Of a stretch of 34,090 bases of DNA, positions 7,022 through 15,465 are shown piece after piece. Position numbers and translations under genes: made by a program. Each line of letters begins with the position of its first letter. Position 1 is the first letter of the stretch. Source of the stretch: an uncultured Mycoplasmatota bacterium (lineage in GTDB: Bacteria; Bacillota_I; Bacilli_A; RF39; UBA660); NCBI GenBank assembly GCA_947574215.1, contig CANPIX010000013.1:1-34090 (forward strand), read 5' to 3'. A model generated the notes under the pieces. It made no database searches. It was given only the letters and a program-made list of their open reading frames with translations, and was not told where the DNA came from.

Positions 7022-8189
7022 CTATTCCTACCAAATGGCCTTTCGTTAAATATTCAAGCGTAGCTCCTCCTCCAACGGATAGATAGGTAAAATCGTCTTT
7101 AAATCCTAAATTTTTCACAGCACTGACAGAGTCTCCTCCTCCTACAACTGTGATAGCGTTTTGATTTTTTAAAATATTTAATAATTCTTTTGTTCCATTA
7201 GAAAATCGTATATCTTCATAAACACCCATGGTTCCATTCAAAAAGATAGTTTTGCTTTTTTTGATGGCCGTTTTGTATTTTTCTAAGGTCCTTACTCCTA
7301 CATCTTTGATAACTTCATTGTCACCGATTTCATCTATTTTTTTATAACGAGCGTAATGTTCGTCATAAGTACTTCCAACTAAGGCATCTAAAGGTAGCAT
7401 TAATTTTTCTCGATAGGTTAGAAGAATTTGTTTTAAAGTTTCTAACGTTTTTTCTTTTTCCGTTGCTAGAGAGGCTCCAATATTAAAATTTAATACTTTC
7501 AAAAAACTATTGGCAATCCCTCCTGCTAATAGTAAATAGTCACACTTAGGTAACAAAGTTGAGATTAGTTCCAATTTATCTTCTATTTTTCCTCCACCCA
7601 TAATTACGCTAAAAGGATGTTCTGGATTCTGCAAAAATTTATCAATCGAAATTAATTCCCTTTCTACGGAAAAACCAATGCAACTAGGTATGTATTTTGC
7701 TATTCCAACAACCGAAGCATGATTTCTATGACTAGAAGCAAAAGCGTCCATAACAAATACATCTGCTAAAGAAGCAAAAAAAGAGGAAACTTGTAAATCG
7801 CAACGAGATTCTAACTGATTTGGGATGTCTAAAAATCTTGTGTTTTCTAACATGAGCAAATCGCCAGGGAGCATAATTTCAATTCTTTTGGGTAATTCTG
7901 GATCTAGTATTTCACGACTAAAATAAACTTCTCTTCCTACTAATTCTTTTAACCTTTTTGCAACGGGTTCTAAAGTATTATAAAGCTTATCTTCTTCCGT
8001 CTTTACTTTACCCATATGGCTTAAAATAATTATTTTACAGTTGTTTTTTATTAAATATTGAATGGTTTCTAAACTAGCAACAATTTTCGTATCATCTAAA
8101 ATTTTACCATTATAGATTGGTACATTGTAATCGCATCGAACAATTACGGTCTTGTTCTTTACATCCATATTTTCAATTCGTAACTTCAT
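6978..8189 (-). CDS. pgk: Phosphoglycerate kinase
   Basis: Transfers phosphate from 1,3-bisphosphoglycerate to ADP in glycolysis; cytoplasmic. 403 residues, near the usual 390-400. Substrate-binding N-domain: 'VIVRCDYNVP', 'ILSHMGKVK', 'LLMLENTRF', 'VMDAFASSHRNHAS'. Nucleotide-binding C-domain: 'VIMGGGKIEDKLELI', 'FLNGTMGVYE', 'VVGGGDSVSAV'. Start at the ATG ending at 8189, since AGGTG lies about 6 bases upstream; an ATG two codons earlier is too close to that site. It begins 34 bases after the gap stop codon and overlaps tpiA at its 3' end. Confidence 0.96.
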   Translation of the reverse strand: MKLRIENMDVKNKTVIVRCDYNVPIYNGKILDDTKIVASLETIQYLIKNNCKIIILSHMGKVKTEEDKLYNTLEPVAKRLKELVGREVYFSREILDPELPKRIEIMLPGDLLMLENTRFLDIPNQLESRCDLQVSSFFASLADVFVMDAFASSHRNHASVVGIAKYIPSCIGFSVERELISIDKFLQNPEHPFSVIMGGGKIEDKLELISTLLPKCDYLLLAGGIANSFLKVLNFNIGASLATEKEKTLETLKQILLTYREKLMLPLDALVGSTYDEHYARYKKIDEIGDNEVIKDVGVRTLEKYKTAIKKSKTIFLNGTMGVYEDIRFSNGTKELLNILKNQNAITVVGGGDSVSAVKNLGFKDDFTYLSVGGGATLEYLTKGHLVGIDAIMDGEEIEILDV

Positions 8190-8223
8190 TTTCATCACCT
8201 TTAATTTTCTATTTAATAAAAAC

Positions 8224-9234
8224 CTATTTTGTTTCAAACATTTTTTTTGCTGTACGTAACATTTGAGAGGTATATCCTACTTCGTTATCGTACCAGCAAG
8301 CAATTTTAACTAGTTGCGAAGAACCAACATTTAATACATTGGTCAAGGATGCATCTACTAAAGAACCACATCTTTTTCCTATAATATCGCTGGAAACAAT
8401 TGGATCATATGTCACTTTTAATGTTTCACTTTGATTGTCTAAAAGTGTTTGATTGATATCTTCTTTAGTTACTTTTGTTCTTAATTCTAATGTTATATCG
8501 CAAATGGAACCATCACTTACAGGAACTCGATAGGCTAGTCCATCCAATTTACCAGAAAGTTCTGGAAGTACTTCATTAATTGCTTTAGTAACTCCTGTAG
8601 AAGTTGGAATAATATTTTGCGCTGCAGATCGTCCTCTTCTTTCTTTAATTCCTTTTTTATGAGGAATATCAAGAGTAGCTTGATCGTTTGTGTAAGCGTG
8701 AATAGTACTCATAAATCCTTTTTCTATTCCAAAATGAGTGTTTATTATTTTGAGTACTGGAGCAAGACAATTGGTTGTACAAGAAGCTGCCGATAAAATT
8801 CGATCGCCACTCATAATTTCGTTTTCATTCACTCCAAATACTATGGTTTTAATCCCACCTTTTGCTGGTGCAGAAATTAATACTTTTTTTGCTCCTGCCT
8901 CTATATGTTTTTTTACATCATCCAAATTCGTAAATAAACCTGTACATTCCAATACTAAATCGACATCCAATTCTCTCCAAGGTAAATTTATAGGATCTTT
9001 TTCTTTATAAACTGTTATTCTTTTTCTTTTGTTAATTACCAATTCGTCATTTTCAAAAGCAATTAAATCCTCATGAAAAGAACGATGATTGGTATCGTAT
9101 TTTAGCAAATACGCCAACTCCTCGGCACTTGTTAAATCATTAATGGCAACAATATCAAAATCAATCCCTGTAATCATTTCTCGGAAAGCTACTCTGCCAA
9201 TTCTTCCAAATCCATTTATAGCAACTCTTATCAT
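8224..9234 (-). CDS. gap: Glyceraldehyde-3-phosphate dehydrogenase, type I
   Basis: 336-residue NAD-dependent glycolytic dehydrogenase. Rossmann motif 'INGFGRIGR' at residues 7-14, Asp33 after strand beta-2 ('INDLT'), which favours NAD over NADP, catalytic Cys152 in 'SAASCTTNCLAP', 'TIHAYTNDQ' with the catalytic His, and 'RRGRSAAQNIIPTSTG'. AAAGGA lies about 10 bases before the ATG. Only 17 bases separate it from the kinase-like gene upstream, so the two are co-transcribed. No CggR-type repressor gene accompanies it, unlike in Bacillus. Confidence 0.97.
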   Translation of the reverse strand: MIRVAINGFGRIGRVAFREMITGIDFDIVAINDLTSAEELAYLLKYDTNHRSFHEDLIAFENDELVINKRKRITVYKEKDPINLPWRELDVDLVLECTGLFTNLDDVKKHIEAGAKKVLISAPAKGGIKTIVFGVNENEIMSGDRILSAASCTTNCLAPVLKIINTHFGIEKGFMSTIHAYTNDQATLDIPHKKGIKERRGRSAAQNIIPTSTGVTKAINEVLPELSGKLDGLAYRVPVSDGSICDITLELRTKVTKEDINQTLLDNQSETLKVTYDPIVSSDIIGKRCGSLVDASLTNVLNVGSSQLVKIACWYDNEVGYTSQMLRTAKKMFETK

Positions 9235-9251
9235 ATTATATCTATCCTTTC

Positions 9252-10889
9252 TTAACCGATAAATTCTCGAAGTATCGAGTCTTTACTAATGTATTCACTT
9301 GATATTGGGTAAAAACCTCTTAGAGAGTCAATTAAACGTCTTGCTTCTGCATAATAGGGCGAATCTAGTCCAACCGAATACAATAAAGGCTCTACAAATA
9401 CTTTTAATACACCTATTTCAAATGGATAGGCGGTATTTATTATACAATCAGCTTGGTGTATAAAAGGAAATATGAATTTTTCTTCTCCTTCTCTGACACT
9501 TTGCCAAAGTTCTATCGTTTTTGAAACGTCTGTACCACGAGTTCGGTTGTCCCTAATGATTCTTCTTAATAGACGTAAATCAACCGTTGAAACGTAATTA
9601 TGTCGATCAATTCCCAGCGGAATAAATGGACTTAAATAAATTTTATATTTGTGTTTCTCCTCTATAGAGGACGTTAATTCTTCGTTTAATCCATGTAATC
9701 CTTCTATTAACAAGATACTATTATCTTTCATTTTGGTAATTTTAGTACTTCGATTTTTCTTTTGAATTACAAAATCATAAATCGGTAAATGTATACTGGC
9801 GCCATTTAGTAGGTTTGTTAAATCATTATTAAACATTTTTGTATCAATAGCATTTAAAGATTCAAAATCAAATTCTCCTTGTTCATTTACTGGAATTTCT
9901 TCTCTTTCTTTATAATAATCATCTACAGAAATAGGAATTGTATCGTATCCCAAAGCTTTCAAATAGCTAGAAAGCCGTTTGGTTGTTGTCGTTTTTCCTG
10001 TAGAAGAAGGCCCAGATATTAAAACCATTTTTATTTCGTTTCTATTGTGAATTGCGTTAGCAACTTTTGCAATACTTTCGTTAAAAATGAGTTCACAAGA
10101 ATGAATAAATTCTTGAATTGTACTCCTACTAATTTCTTCATTTAAATTAGCTAAATAAGATGTGTGCATAAGTTTAAGCCAATTTTGTCCTTCTAAAAAG
10201 GTGTTAATAATCTTTTCGTGATGTATATATTCTGGTACTACGCCTTCTGTACGACTGCTTGGATATATTAAGACCACACGATTATCGTCTAAAAATTTCA
10301 AATCAAATTTATTAATACTTTTGGTGCTATAAGGCATATCAGTATAATAATAGTTGTATACATTTTTTAATTTATAAAAACTTACTATATCGTTATTCGT
10401 ATTATGAATATTTATAGCCTTTTCTTCCTGATTGTGCTTTTTGAAGTATTTTATTGCTTCTTTTTTTTCAACATTGTATTTGATAATTTTTTCGTCACTT
10501 TGAATAATTTTAGACATAGCTTCTTTCAATTTATTCCTATCTTCTTTTTCTAATGTTTTCCCTTTTATTTCTGCCATAATTCCCTTTGGAACGCTATGTA
10601 AAAAGAGTACCTCTACATTAGAAAAGATTTCTTTTACAGCGACTTCAAAAATAAATTTTAAAGCGGATTGATACATACGATAGCCATAAGGGTTTAAAAC
10701 ATCCAAAAAAGATACAGACGAATCCTTTACGATTTTCGTTTGCATTGGAAGTATCTCACCATTTACTCTTGCCCCAATTATGCTGTGTTTCATTTTAGGT
10801 TGATAAAATTCTGAAATTTCGTATAATGGTGTGCCATATAAAAAATTTTTTTGCGTCTCATCTGGAAACGTAATCCTAATATCTCGCAT
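9252..10889 (-). CDS. TGS-domain nucleoside (uridine) kinase-like protein
   Basis: 545 residues. Domains in order: a TGS-like domain (about 1-62), a segment related to the second additional (editing-adjacent) domain of threonyl-tRNA synthetase (about 65-190), and a C-terminal P-loop kinase of the uridine/phosphoribulokinase class. Walker A 'GPSSTGKT' is at 293-300, 'ISVDDYY' at about 320 corresponds to the acidic substrate-site strand, followed by 'LLIEGLHGLN' and 'LRLLRRIIRDNRTRG'. The same architecture is widespread in Firmicutes and is annotated as nucleoside kinase or uridine kinase; its physiological substrate is not well established. SD GAGGGG lies about 6 bases before the ATG. First gene of a leftward operon with gap, pgk and tpiA, an unusual partner for central glycolysis genes. 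Confidence 0.85.
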   Translation of the reverse strand: MRDIRITFPDETQKNFLYGTPLYEISEFYQPKMKHSIIGARVNGEILPMQTKIVKDSSVSFLDVLNPYGYRMYQSALKFIFEVAVKEIFSNVEVLFLHSVPKGIMAEIKGKTLEKEDRNKLKEAMSKIIQSDEKIIKYNVEKKEAIKYFKKHNQEEKAINIHNTNNDIVSFYKLKNVYNYYYTDMPYSTKSINKFDLKFLDDNRVVLIYPSSRTEGVVPEYIHHEKIINTFLEGQNWLKLMHTSYLANLNEEISRSTIQEFIHSCELIFNESIAKVANAIHNRNEIKMVLISGPSSTGKTTTTKRLSSYLKALGYDTIPISVDDYYKEREEIPVNEQGEFDFESLNAIDTKMFNNDLTNLLNGASIHLPIYDFVIQKKNRSTKITKMKDNSILLIEGLHGLNEELTSSIEEKHKYKIYLSPFIPLGIDRHNYVSTVDLRLLRRIIRDNRTRGTDVSKTIELWQSVREGEEKFIFPFIHQADCIINTAYPFEIGVLKVFVEPLLYSVGLDSPYYAEARRLIDSLRGFYPISSEYISKDSILREFIG

Positions 10890-11077
10890 TTTATACCCCT
10901 CGTATTCTAGTTCATTTTATCATAAAATCTAAAATTTTGCACGAAAAGTTTTTGTAGAAAGTTGAAGAAGAAACTAGTAACATTCCCTTTTTTCTCTTTC
11001 CATTTAGCAAAAATAGACAACTTTTTTTCGTATAAATTTCCAATCATTTATCTAATATAGTAATAGGTGATTTCAAA
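10890..11077. promoter_or_regulatory. Divergent promoter region between the kinase-glycolysis operon and clpP
   Basis: 188 bases serving both directions. For the leftward operon a TATGAT/TAAAAT-like -10 lies about 20-25 bases before the ribosome site. For clpP, AT-rich hexamers near 11036 and 11055 could serve. Neither has a clear -35. I find no CtsR direct repeat and no CIRCE inverted repeat for clpP. Confidence 0.35.
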
Positions 11078-11641
11078 GTGAATATTATTCCAACCGTAGT
11101 AGAAAAAAGTAGTAATCATGAATACGCATACGATTTGTATTCAAGGTTGTTAAAAGATCGAATTGTTTTTTTAACAGGAGAAATTAATATGGCTTCTGCT
11201 AATGTGGTGATAAGTGAGCTTTTGTATTTAGATTCATTAAATCATGAGGAGATTTGTTTGTACATTAATAGTCCAGGGGGAGAAGTTTGTAGTGGATTTG
11301 CTATTTTTGATACAATTGAATTTATAGAAAGTAACGTTAGAACCATTGTAGTTGGTATGGCAGCGAGTATGGCAGCTTTTTTACTAGCTTGTGGCGATAA
11401 AAGGTGTGCTCTTAAAAACGCTGAAATCATGATCCATCAACCTCTTGGAGGAATTCAAGGACAAGCAACTGATATTAAAATTGTTGCAGATCACATTCTT
11501 AAGACAAAGAAAAAATTAATTACTATTTTAGCAAAAAGAACCAAGAAAAAAGCTTCAATTTTAGAAGCCGATATGGAAAGAGATTTTTATATGGATAGCG
11601 AAGAAGCACTTGAATATGGAATTATAGATGAAATTCTATAA
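11078..11641 (+). CDS. clpP: ATP-dependent Clp protease proteolytic subunit
   Basis: 187-residue serine peptidase that forms a two-ring 14-mer and degrades proteins fed by Clp ATPases. Catalytic triad: Ser in 'GMAASMAAFLL', His in 'MIHQPLGG' and Asp in 'ERDFYMDSEEALEYG'. The substrate-groove motif 'YINSPGG' and the handle segment 'QGQATDI' are present. It is about 10 residues shorter than the Bacillus protein, mainly at the C-terminus. Start codon is GTG, supported by AGGTGA eight bases upstream and by 'NIIPTVVEK' matching the usual N-terminus. One of only three plus-strand genes here. The residue after the catalytic Ser-Met is Ala where Gly is usual, a mild substitution. Confidence 0.95.
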   Translation: MNIIPTVVEKSSNHEYAYDLYSRLLKDRIVFLTGEINMASANVVISELLYLDSLNHEEICLYINSPGGEVCSGFAIFDTIEFIESNVRTIVVGMAASMAAFLLACGDKRCALKNAEIMIHQPLGGIQGQATDIKIVADHILKTKKKLITILAKRTKKKASILEADMERDFYMDSEEALEYGIIDEIL

Positions 11642-11651
11642 TTTTTTATTT
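11621..11651 (+). terminator. AT-rich terminator of clpP
   Basis: ATTATAGA and TCTATAAT form an 8-base stem with a 6-base loop that includes the clpP stop codon, followed by TTTTTATTTT. Weak stem, but correctly placed. Confidence 0.55.
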
Positions 11652-12278
11652 TAAACAAATAGATGTATAATCTTGAGGTGTTAAATTTCTCATTCTATTT
11701 AAAACCTCTCCCTTTGAATTTTGTAATAATTCTTGAAAATAAAATAATTGCAACTTATTAAATTTTTCCGTAGCGGAACCTTTAGAAATTTTTTCTAAAC
11801 TTTTTCCATGGTAATAATAAGTTTCCGTTTGCATTATATAATTAGGTAAATTTATAAGCAATGAATTGGCACAAAATGTTTCAAAATTATTCATATCCAC
11901 TAAAATGGGATTGTTGGTTTCTAAATCACAATATAAAGAATACATTTGTAAACCTTTTGGTAAAGGCTGATTCGCATTTTTCCAATTTATACTTACAAAT
12001 TCCGATTGAATACCATCAATTTCAGAATTCGTTTTTTGAATAAGATTTAAATATACCATTATATTATTGCTTTGGTTGGTCTCTTGAAAAGTAGATAAAA
12101 AGGCTCTTTTTATGATTTCTTCTTTCTGAATAGAAAGTATTTTTTCTTCATTTATACCATAATAATCAAATGCAAAAGATTTCAAATCCTTATCATTAAA
12201 ACATTCTAGCATTTTTCTTTTACCTTCTAATAATTGTTTGTATTTTCTGCGTGCGATATCTAACTCTCTGTCTGTCAT
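11646..12278 (-). CDS. Conserved-looking protein of unknown function downstream of whiA
   Basis: 210 residues; I recognise no family. The N-terminus ('MTDRELDIARRKYKQLLEGKR') is basic and helical, the remainder mixed, without signal peptide or membrane helix, so probably cytoplasmic. A conserved-looking segment 'SIQKEEIIKRAFLSTF' lies near residue 62. Start at the ATG ending at 12278, with GAGG 7 bases upstream; the longer reading starts before that site. It begins 42 bases after the whiA stop with no terminator between, so it is probably co-transcribed. It converges on clpP, leaving only four bases between their stop codons. Confidence 0.6.
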   Translation of the reverse strand: MTDRELDIARRKYKQLLEGKRKMLECFNDKDLKSFAFDYYGINEEKILSIQKEEIIKRAFLSTFQETNQSNNIMVYLNLIQKTNSEIDGIQSEFVSINWKNANQPLPKGLQMYSLYCDLETNNPILVDMNNFETFCANSLLINLPNYIMQTETYYYHGKSLEKISKGSATEKFNKLQLFYFQELLQNSKGEVLNRMRNLTPQDYTSICLK

Positions 12279-12320
12279 TTCAATTCCTCTTTTCTTGATA
12301 AAATATATTATCATTATCAC

Positions 12321-13253
12321 TTATTTTTGTAAATTGTTTTCATATTGATTCATTAATTTTTTCATTTTAATGAAATGATGATTTATTCCAGATTTTCCTA
12401 TTTTATAATCCGTTTCTAATGAAATAATTTCTGCCAACTCTGCATAAGAAGATTCGGGATATTTGTATCGATACTCTAAAACAATTTTAGTATGTTCATC
12501 GAATAAATCCATTAAATTATTTTCTTTTAAGTAGGTTATATCTTCTATTTGCTTCATTCCTGTTGTAGTCGTCTTTTCTTGATTGGCTATTTCACAATTA
12601 TTAAGACGATTTACCATATTTTTATGATCTCTATAAATACGTATATCCTCAAAATAAAATAGAGAATTGACGGCTTGAAACATTTTGATTATATCACTGA
12701 TAGCTTCCGCACTTTTAATATATGTCATGTAACGATTTCCTCTTTTTATTACTTTAGCATCCAACTTTAAACTTTTTAAAATCAATTTAATAAAATCTGC
12801 ATCGGTTTTGTTTAAAAATACAAATTCTAAATGGTATCCGCTTGTGCTTGGATCATTTATTGAACCCGTAGTTAAAAAAGTCCCTTTTAAATAAGCAATT
12901 TTTTCTTGAAACGCTTCAAAGTAATTTTCATTTGCTTTTTTCTTTTTTCCTTTTTCAAAAAGATACAAAGATTCTAATATGTAATTTATTTTCTCTTTAA
13001 TTTCTAAAATATAAATTTGTTTAATACGAAATCTTTTTTGATTTCGTACAACAATTTTAATATCTATTCCAAAGATTTCTTTCAGATAACTATAAATACG
13101 TCGAATTATTTTGGCATTTTCACTTGTAATGGTAATTTTATTTTTTTCAATTTTTGCATCATAACGTAATATTGCAGAAAGCTCTGCTCTTTTTTCTAAG
13201 ATGTCACTATTGTATTCTGTAATTTCTTCTTTTAAACGAGTAGAAAAAGTCAT
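12321..13253 (-). CDS. whiA: DNA-binding protein WhiA
   Basis: 310 residues, family length. WhiA combines a LAGLIDADG homing-endonuclease-like fold without nuclease activity and a C-terminal helix-turn-helix. Visible: N-terminal 'FSTRLKEEI', 'RAELSAILR', the LAGLIDADG-like segment 'YLKGTFLTTGSINDP' followed by 'YHLEF', 'NRLNNCEIANQEKT' and the HTH end 'IGKSGINHHFIKMKKL'. In Firmicutes it influences cell division and chromosome segregation; in Streptomyces it controls sporulation septation. It usually follows rapZ and yvcK; neither is adjacent here. AGGAG lies 7 bases before the ATG. Confidence 0.93.
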   Translation of the reverse strand: MTFSTRLKEEITEYNSDILEKRAELSAILRYDAKIEKNKITITSENAKIIRRIYSYLKEIFGIDIKIVVRNQKRFRIKQIYILEIKEKINYILESLYLFEKGKKKKANENYFEAFQEKIAYLKGTFLTTGSINDPSTSGYHLEFVFLNKTDADFIKLILKSLKLDAKVIKRGNRYMTYIKSAEAISDIIKMFQAVNSLFYFEDIRIYRDHKNMVNRLNNCEIANQEKTTTTGMKQIEDITYLKENNLMDLFDEHTKIVLEYRYKYPESSYAELAEIISLETDYKIGKSGINHHFIKMKKLMNQYENNLQK

Positions 13254-13273
13254 ATAAATTCTCCTTTTGGACT

Positions 13274-13279
13274 ATTATA
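13274..13279 (-). promoter_or_regulatory. -10 element of whiA
   Basis: A perfect minus-strand TATAAT sits directly after the T-run of the upstream terminator. The -35 position would fall inside the hairpin and matches the consensus poorly. Confidence 0.5.
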
Positions 13280-13281
13280 CC

Positions 13282-13314
13282 AAAAAAAGAAAAGGAAAAC
13301 ATTCCATTTCTTTT
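13282..13314 (-). terminator. Terminator of the ftsE-ftsX-hydrolase operon
   Basis: Arms 13285-13297 and 13302-13314 pair over 12 of 13 positions with a four-base loop, followed on the minus strand by further T. It begins at the stop codon of the M23 gene. Confidence 0.75.
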
Positions 13315-14566
13315 AACCATAATAAGCGGTTCTCGTAGACCAATTGTAACCTTTTTTATTGTTAAAACCTGGTGGTTTTATTTGTCTTGATTTGGGAGTT
13401 CCTGTTTTGGCTGAATAAAAGCCTGTCATTACCCCAAAATGTAAGTGGGCTCCAGTCGTACAACGATCGTATCCACCACGGCTTGTAGAAGTTGACCCTC
13501 CCCCAACAGTACCAATAATAGTATTTTGAGTCACAACTTGACCCATTTTTACATTTATTTTAAGCAAATGATAATAATAAGTTGTGTATTGCTTTCCTCC
13601 GACAACAACATTAATGAATAACATGTTTCCACCGCAACTATACCTTGAAATAATTCCTGAAACCGTTCCAGCTGCCGCAGCGTAAATAGGAGTACCTTCA
13701 GAATTTCTACCAATATCGATTCCACTGTGCCAACTCGATTTTTTTCCCGTGATTGGATCGGTCCTACTTCCCCAAAGACTTGTTACGGATCCTTTCACTA
13801 ATGGTTTTAACCAACCAGCATTGTATGGAGTATTTGTGCAATCTGTTAATAATTCCTTATCTCCTAAATAACTTTTACTACTTGAAGCACATAATTTTGT
13901 GTATGTGTTTACTTGTTCTTGGGCGGTTTTTATCTGCGTATCAATATCAAGAGCAAATTTATCATACGATTCTAAGTCACCATATAAATCTTTTACAGCA
14001 TTCTCTAAAGTAACAATTTTCTTTTCCAATTCTTTTTCTTTTAAAGCTAAATCTTTTTTTAATTGTTCATTTTGTTCTATTAAATTTTCTAAATCTTTTA
14101 GATTTTTTTGATTAGAAGAAGTAATTTGCTCTACAGCTGCAATACGCATGACTAATTCTGTTATGGAAGAAGCATCTGTTAAATATTCTAAATAAGCATT
14201 TTGGCTTTGCATCTGTTGTAAAGCAATTAAAACTTTTTCTGTTTGTTCTTTTAAACCTTCAATTCGAATATTAGATTCTTGTATTTTTTCTTCAGCTTTT
14301 AGTATGTCCGATTCAGCCTTCGTAATTTCATCCTCAGCATTACGAATCGCTCTTTTTTTAGCCTCAATTTGTTGTTTTGTACTTTCCTTTTCTGCATCAT
14401 TTTGGGCTTTTTGTTTTTTTAAATCTGCTAGTATTTGTTTTAAATCTCCTAACGTTTGTGGTTCTTTTTCTGCAGCTTGAACAGGAATAATCCCAAAAAT
14501 ACAAATAAAGCTGATTAAAAAAATCATTGTAAAACTAAATATTTTTTTTAATATTCTTCTTATCAT
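13313..14566 (-). CDS. Secreted coiled-coil M23 peptidoglycan hydrolase (PcsB/EnvC-like, FtsEX partner)
   Basis: 417 residues. Signal peptide (about 1-31, 'PVQAA' cleavage region), long coiled coil (about 38-225), then a LytM/M23 domain (about 255-385) with zinc and catalytic residues intact: His280 and Asp284 in 'HSGID', His333 and His374/His376 in 'GAHLHFG'. FtsEX is known to activate secreted hydrolases through their coiled coils (EnvC-amidases in E. coli, PcsB in streptococci, CwlO in Bacillus). The adjacency strongly suggests that role here. M23 enzymes cut peptide cross-links. Unlike EnvC this domain keeps all metal ligands, so it should be an active hydrolase. Start overlaps the ftsX stop (ATGA). 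Confidence 0.88.
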   Translation of the reverse strand: MIRRILKKIFSFTMIFLISFICIFGIIPVQAAEKEPQTLGDLKQILADLKKQKAQNDAEKESTKQQIEAKKRAIRNAEDEITKAESDILKAEEKIQESNIRIEGLKEQTEKVLIALQQMQSQNAYLEYLTDASSITELVMRIAAVEQITSSNQKNLKDLENLIEQNEQLKKDLALKEKELEKKIVTLENAVKDLYGDLESYDKFALDIDTQIKTAQEQVNTYTKLCASSSKSYLGDKELLTDCTNTPYNAGWLKPLVKGSVTSLWGSRTDPITGKKSSWHSGIDIGRNSEGTPIYAAAAGTVSGIISRYSCGGNMLFINVVVGGKQYTTYYYHLLKINVKMGQVVTQNTIIGTVGGGSTSTSRGGYDRCTTGAHLHFGVMTGFYSAKTGTPKSRQIKPPGFNNKKGYNWSTRTAYYG

Positions 14567-15465
14567 ATTTTCAAATACTTCCTTACCGCACGATAACTTC
14601 CAATCATCCCAATTACGCTTCCCATGATTAGAAGCAATCCTGCTATATACAAAATAAAATTAAAAGGTTCTGTTAGTCGTACAATTTGAGTAAATAAATA
14701 TCCATTAAAATGATCGTATAACAATACATAGCCATAAATAGTTACGATTATAGGAATTATACTTCCTAAGACTCCTAAGAAAAGTCCTTCGAACAAAAAT
14801 GGCAAGCGGATCGAAATATTGCTAGCTCCTACTAAACGCATAATCTCAATTTCACTTTTTCTCGAAAAAATTGTTAGTTTAATAGTATTTCCGATTAAAA
14901 AAGCCGTTACCAAAACTAATGCAAAAACTAAGATAATGGTTACTTTTTCTACAACATCAAAAACTTTAACTAAATTTTCAGCCATTCCTTCTCCATAATC
15001 AGCGCTTGCAACCATTTCATTTTTTTTAATTTGTTCGGTTGTTTCTTTTAAGTAAGCAACATCTTTTACTGTTATTATAAAGGAATTTAATAGTGGATTG
15101 TTTTCTAAAAACTCTAACGCAGTACTAAATGTATCTGAATAGCTTTTCATTTCAACTTTCCACTCGTCTTTACTTTTAAATTTATAACTTTCTACGTTCC
15201 CATTATTTTTCATTTGGTCCAAATGATTTTTTAATTCTGTAATATTTTCATCTGTAGCTGTATCTTTCATATAAACTACAATGGTAAGTTCTTTTTCTAA
15301 ATCAGTAGTTATGTGTCTTACGTTGTAAGAAATGATCATTGCCACTGCCACTAAAACAAGCGTTATACTACTGCAAGTAATTGCTGCCGTTGATAAACTG
15401 AAGTTACGAACTACGCTTTTAAAAGCATCTCTAATACCGCGGGTTACTATTCTAATTGCTTTCAT
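14563..15465 (-). CDS. ftsX: Cell-division ABC transporter permease FtsX
   Basis: 300 residues, normal for Gram-positive FtsX. One N-terminal transmembrane helix, an extracellular loop of about 125 residues, then three C-terminal helices, with the cytoplasmic segment 'EIEIMRLVGAS' typical of the family. FtsX passes the ATPase signal from FtsE to an extracellular hydrolase. The start at the ATG ending at 15465 gives the usual N-terminus ('MKAIRIVTRGIRDAFKSVVR'); AAGGAAG lies 11 bases upstream. It overlaps ftsE by 14 bases and its stop overlaps the hydrolase start, so the three genes are translationally linked. Confidence 0.93.
   Translation of the reverse strand: MKAIRIVTRGIRDAFKSVVRNFSLSTAAITCSSITLVLVAVAMIISYNVRHITTDLEKELTIVVYMKDTATDENITELKNHLDQMKNNGNVESYKFKSKDEWKVEMKSYSDTFSTALEFLENNPLLNSFIITVKDVAYLKETTEQIKKNEMVASADYGEGMAENLVKVFDVVEKVTIILVFALVLVTAFLIGNTIKLTIFSRKSEIEIMRLVGASNISIRLPFLFEGLFLGVLGSIIPIIVTIYGYVLLYDHFNGYLFTQIVRLTEPFNFILYIAGLLLIMGSVIGMIGSYRAVRKYLKI

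Noticed and set aside
10890-11077. CtsR or HrcA control of clpP
   Set aside because: Neither the tandem CtsR heptads nor the CIRCE inverted repeat can be found in the divergent region.
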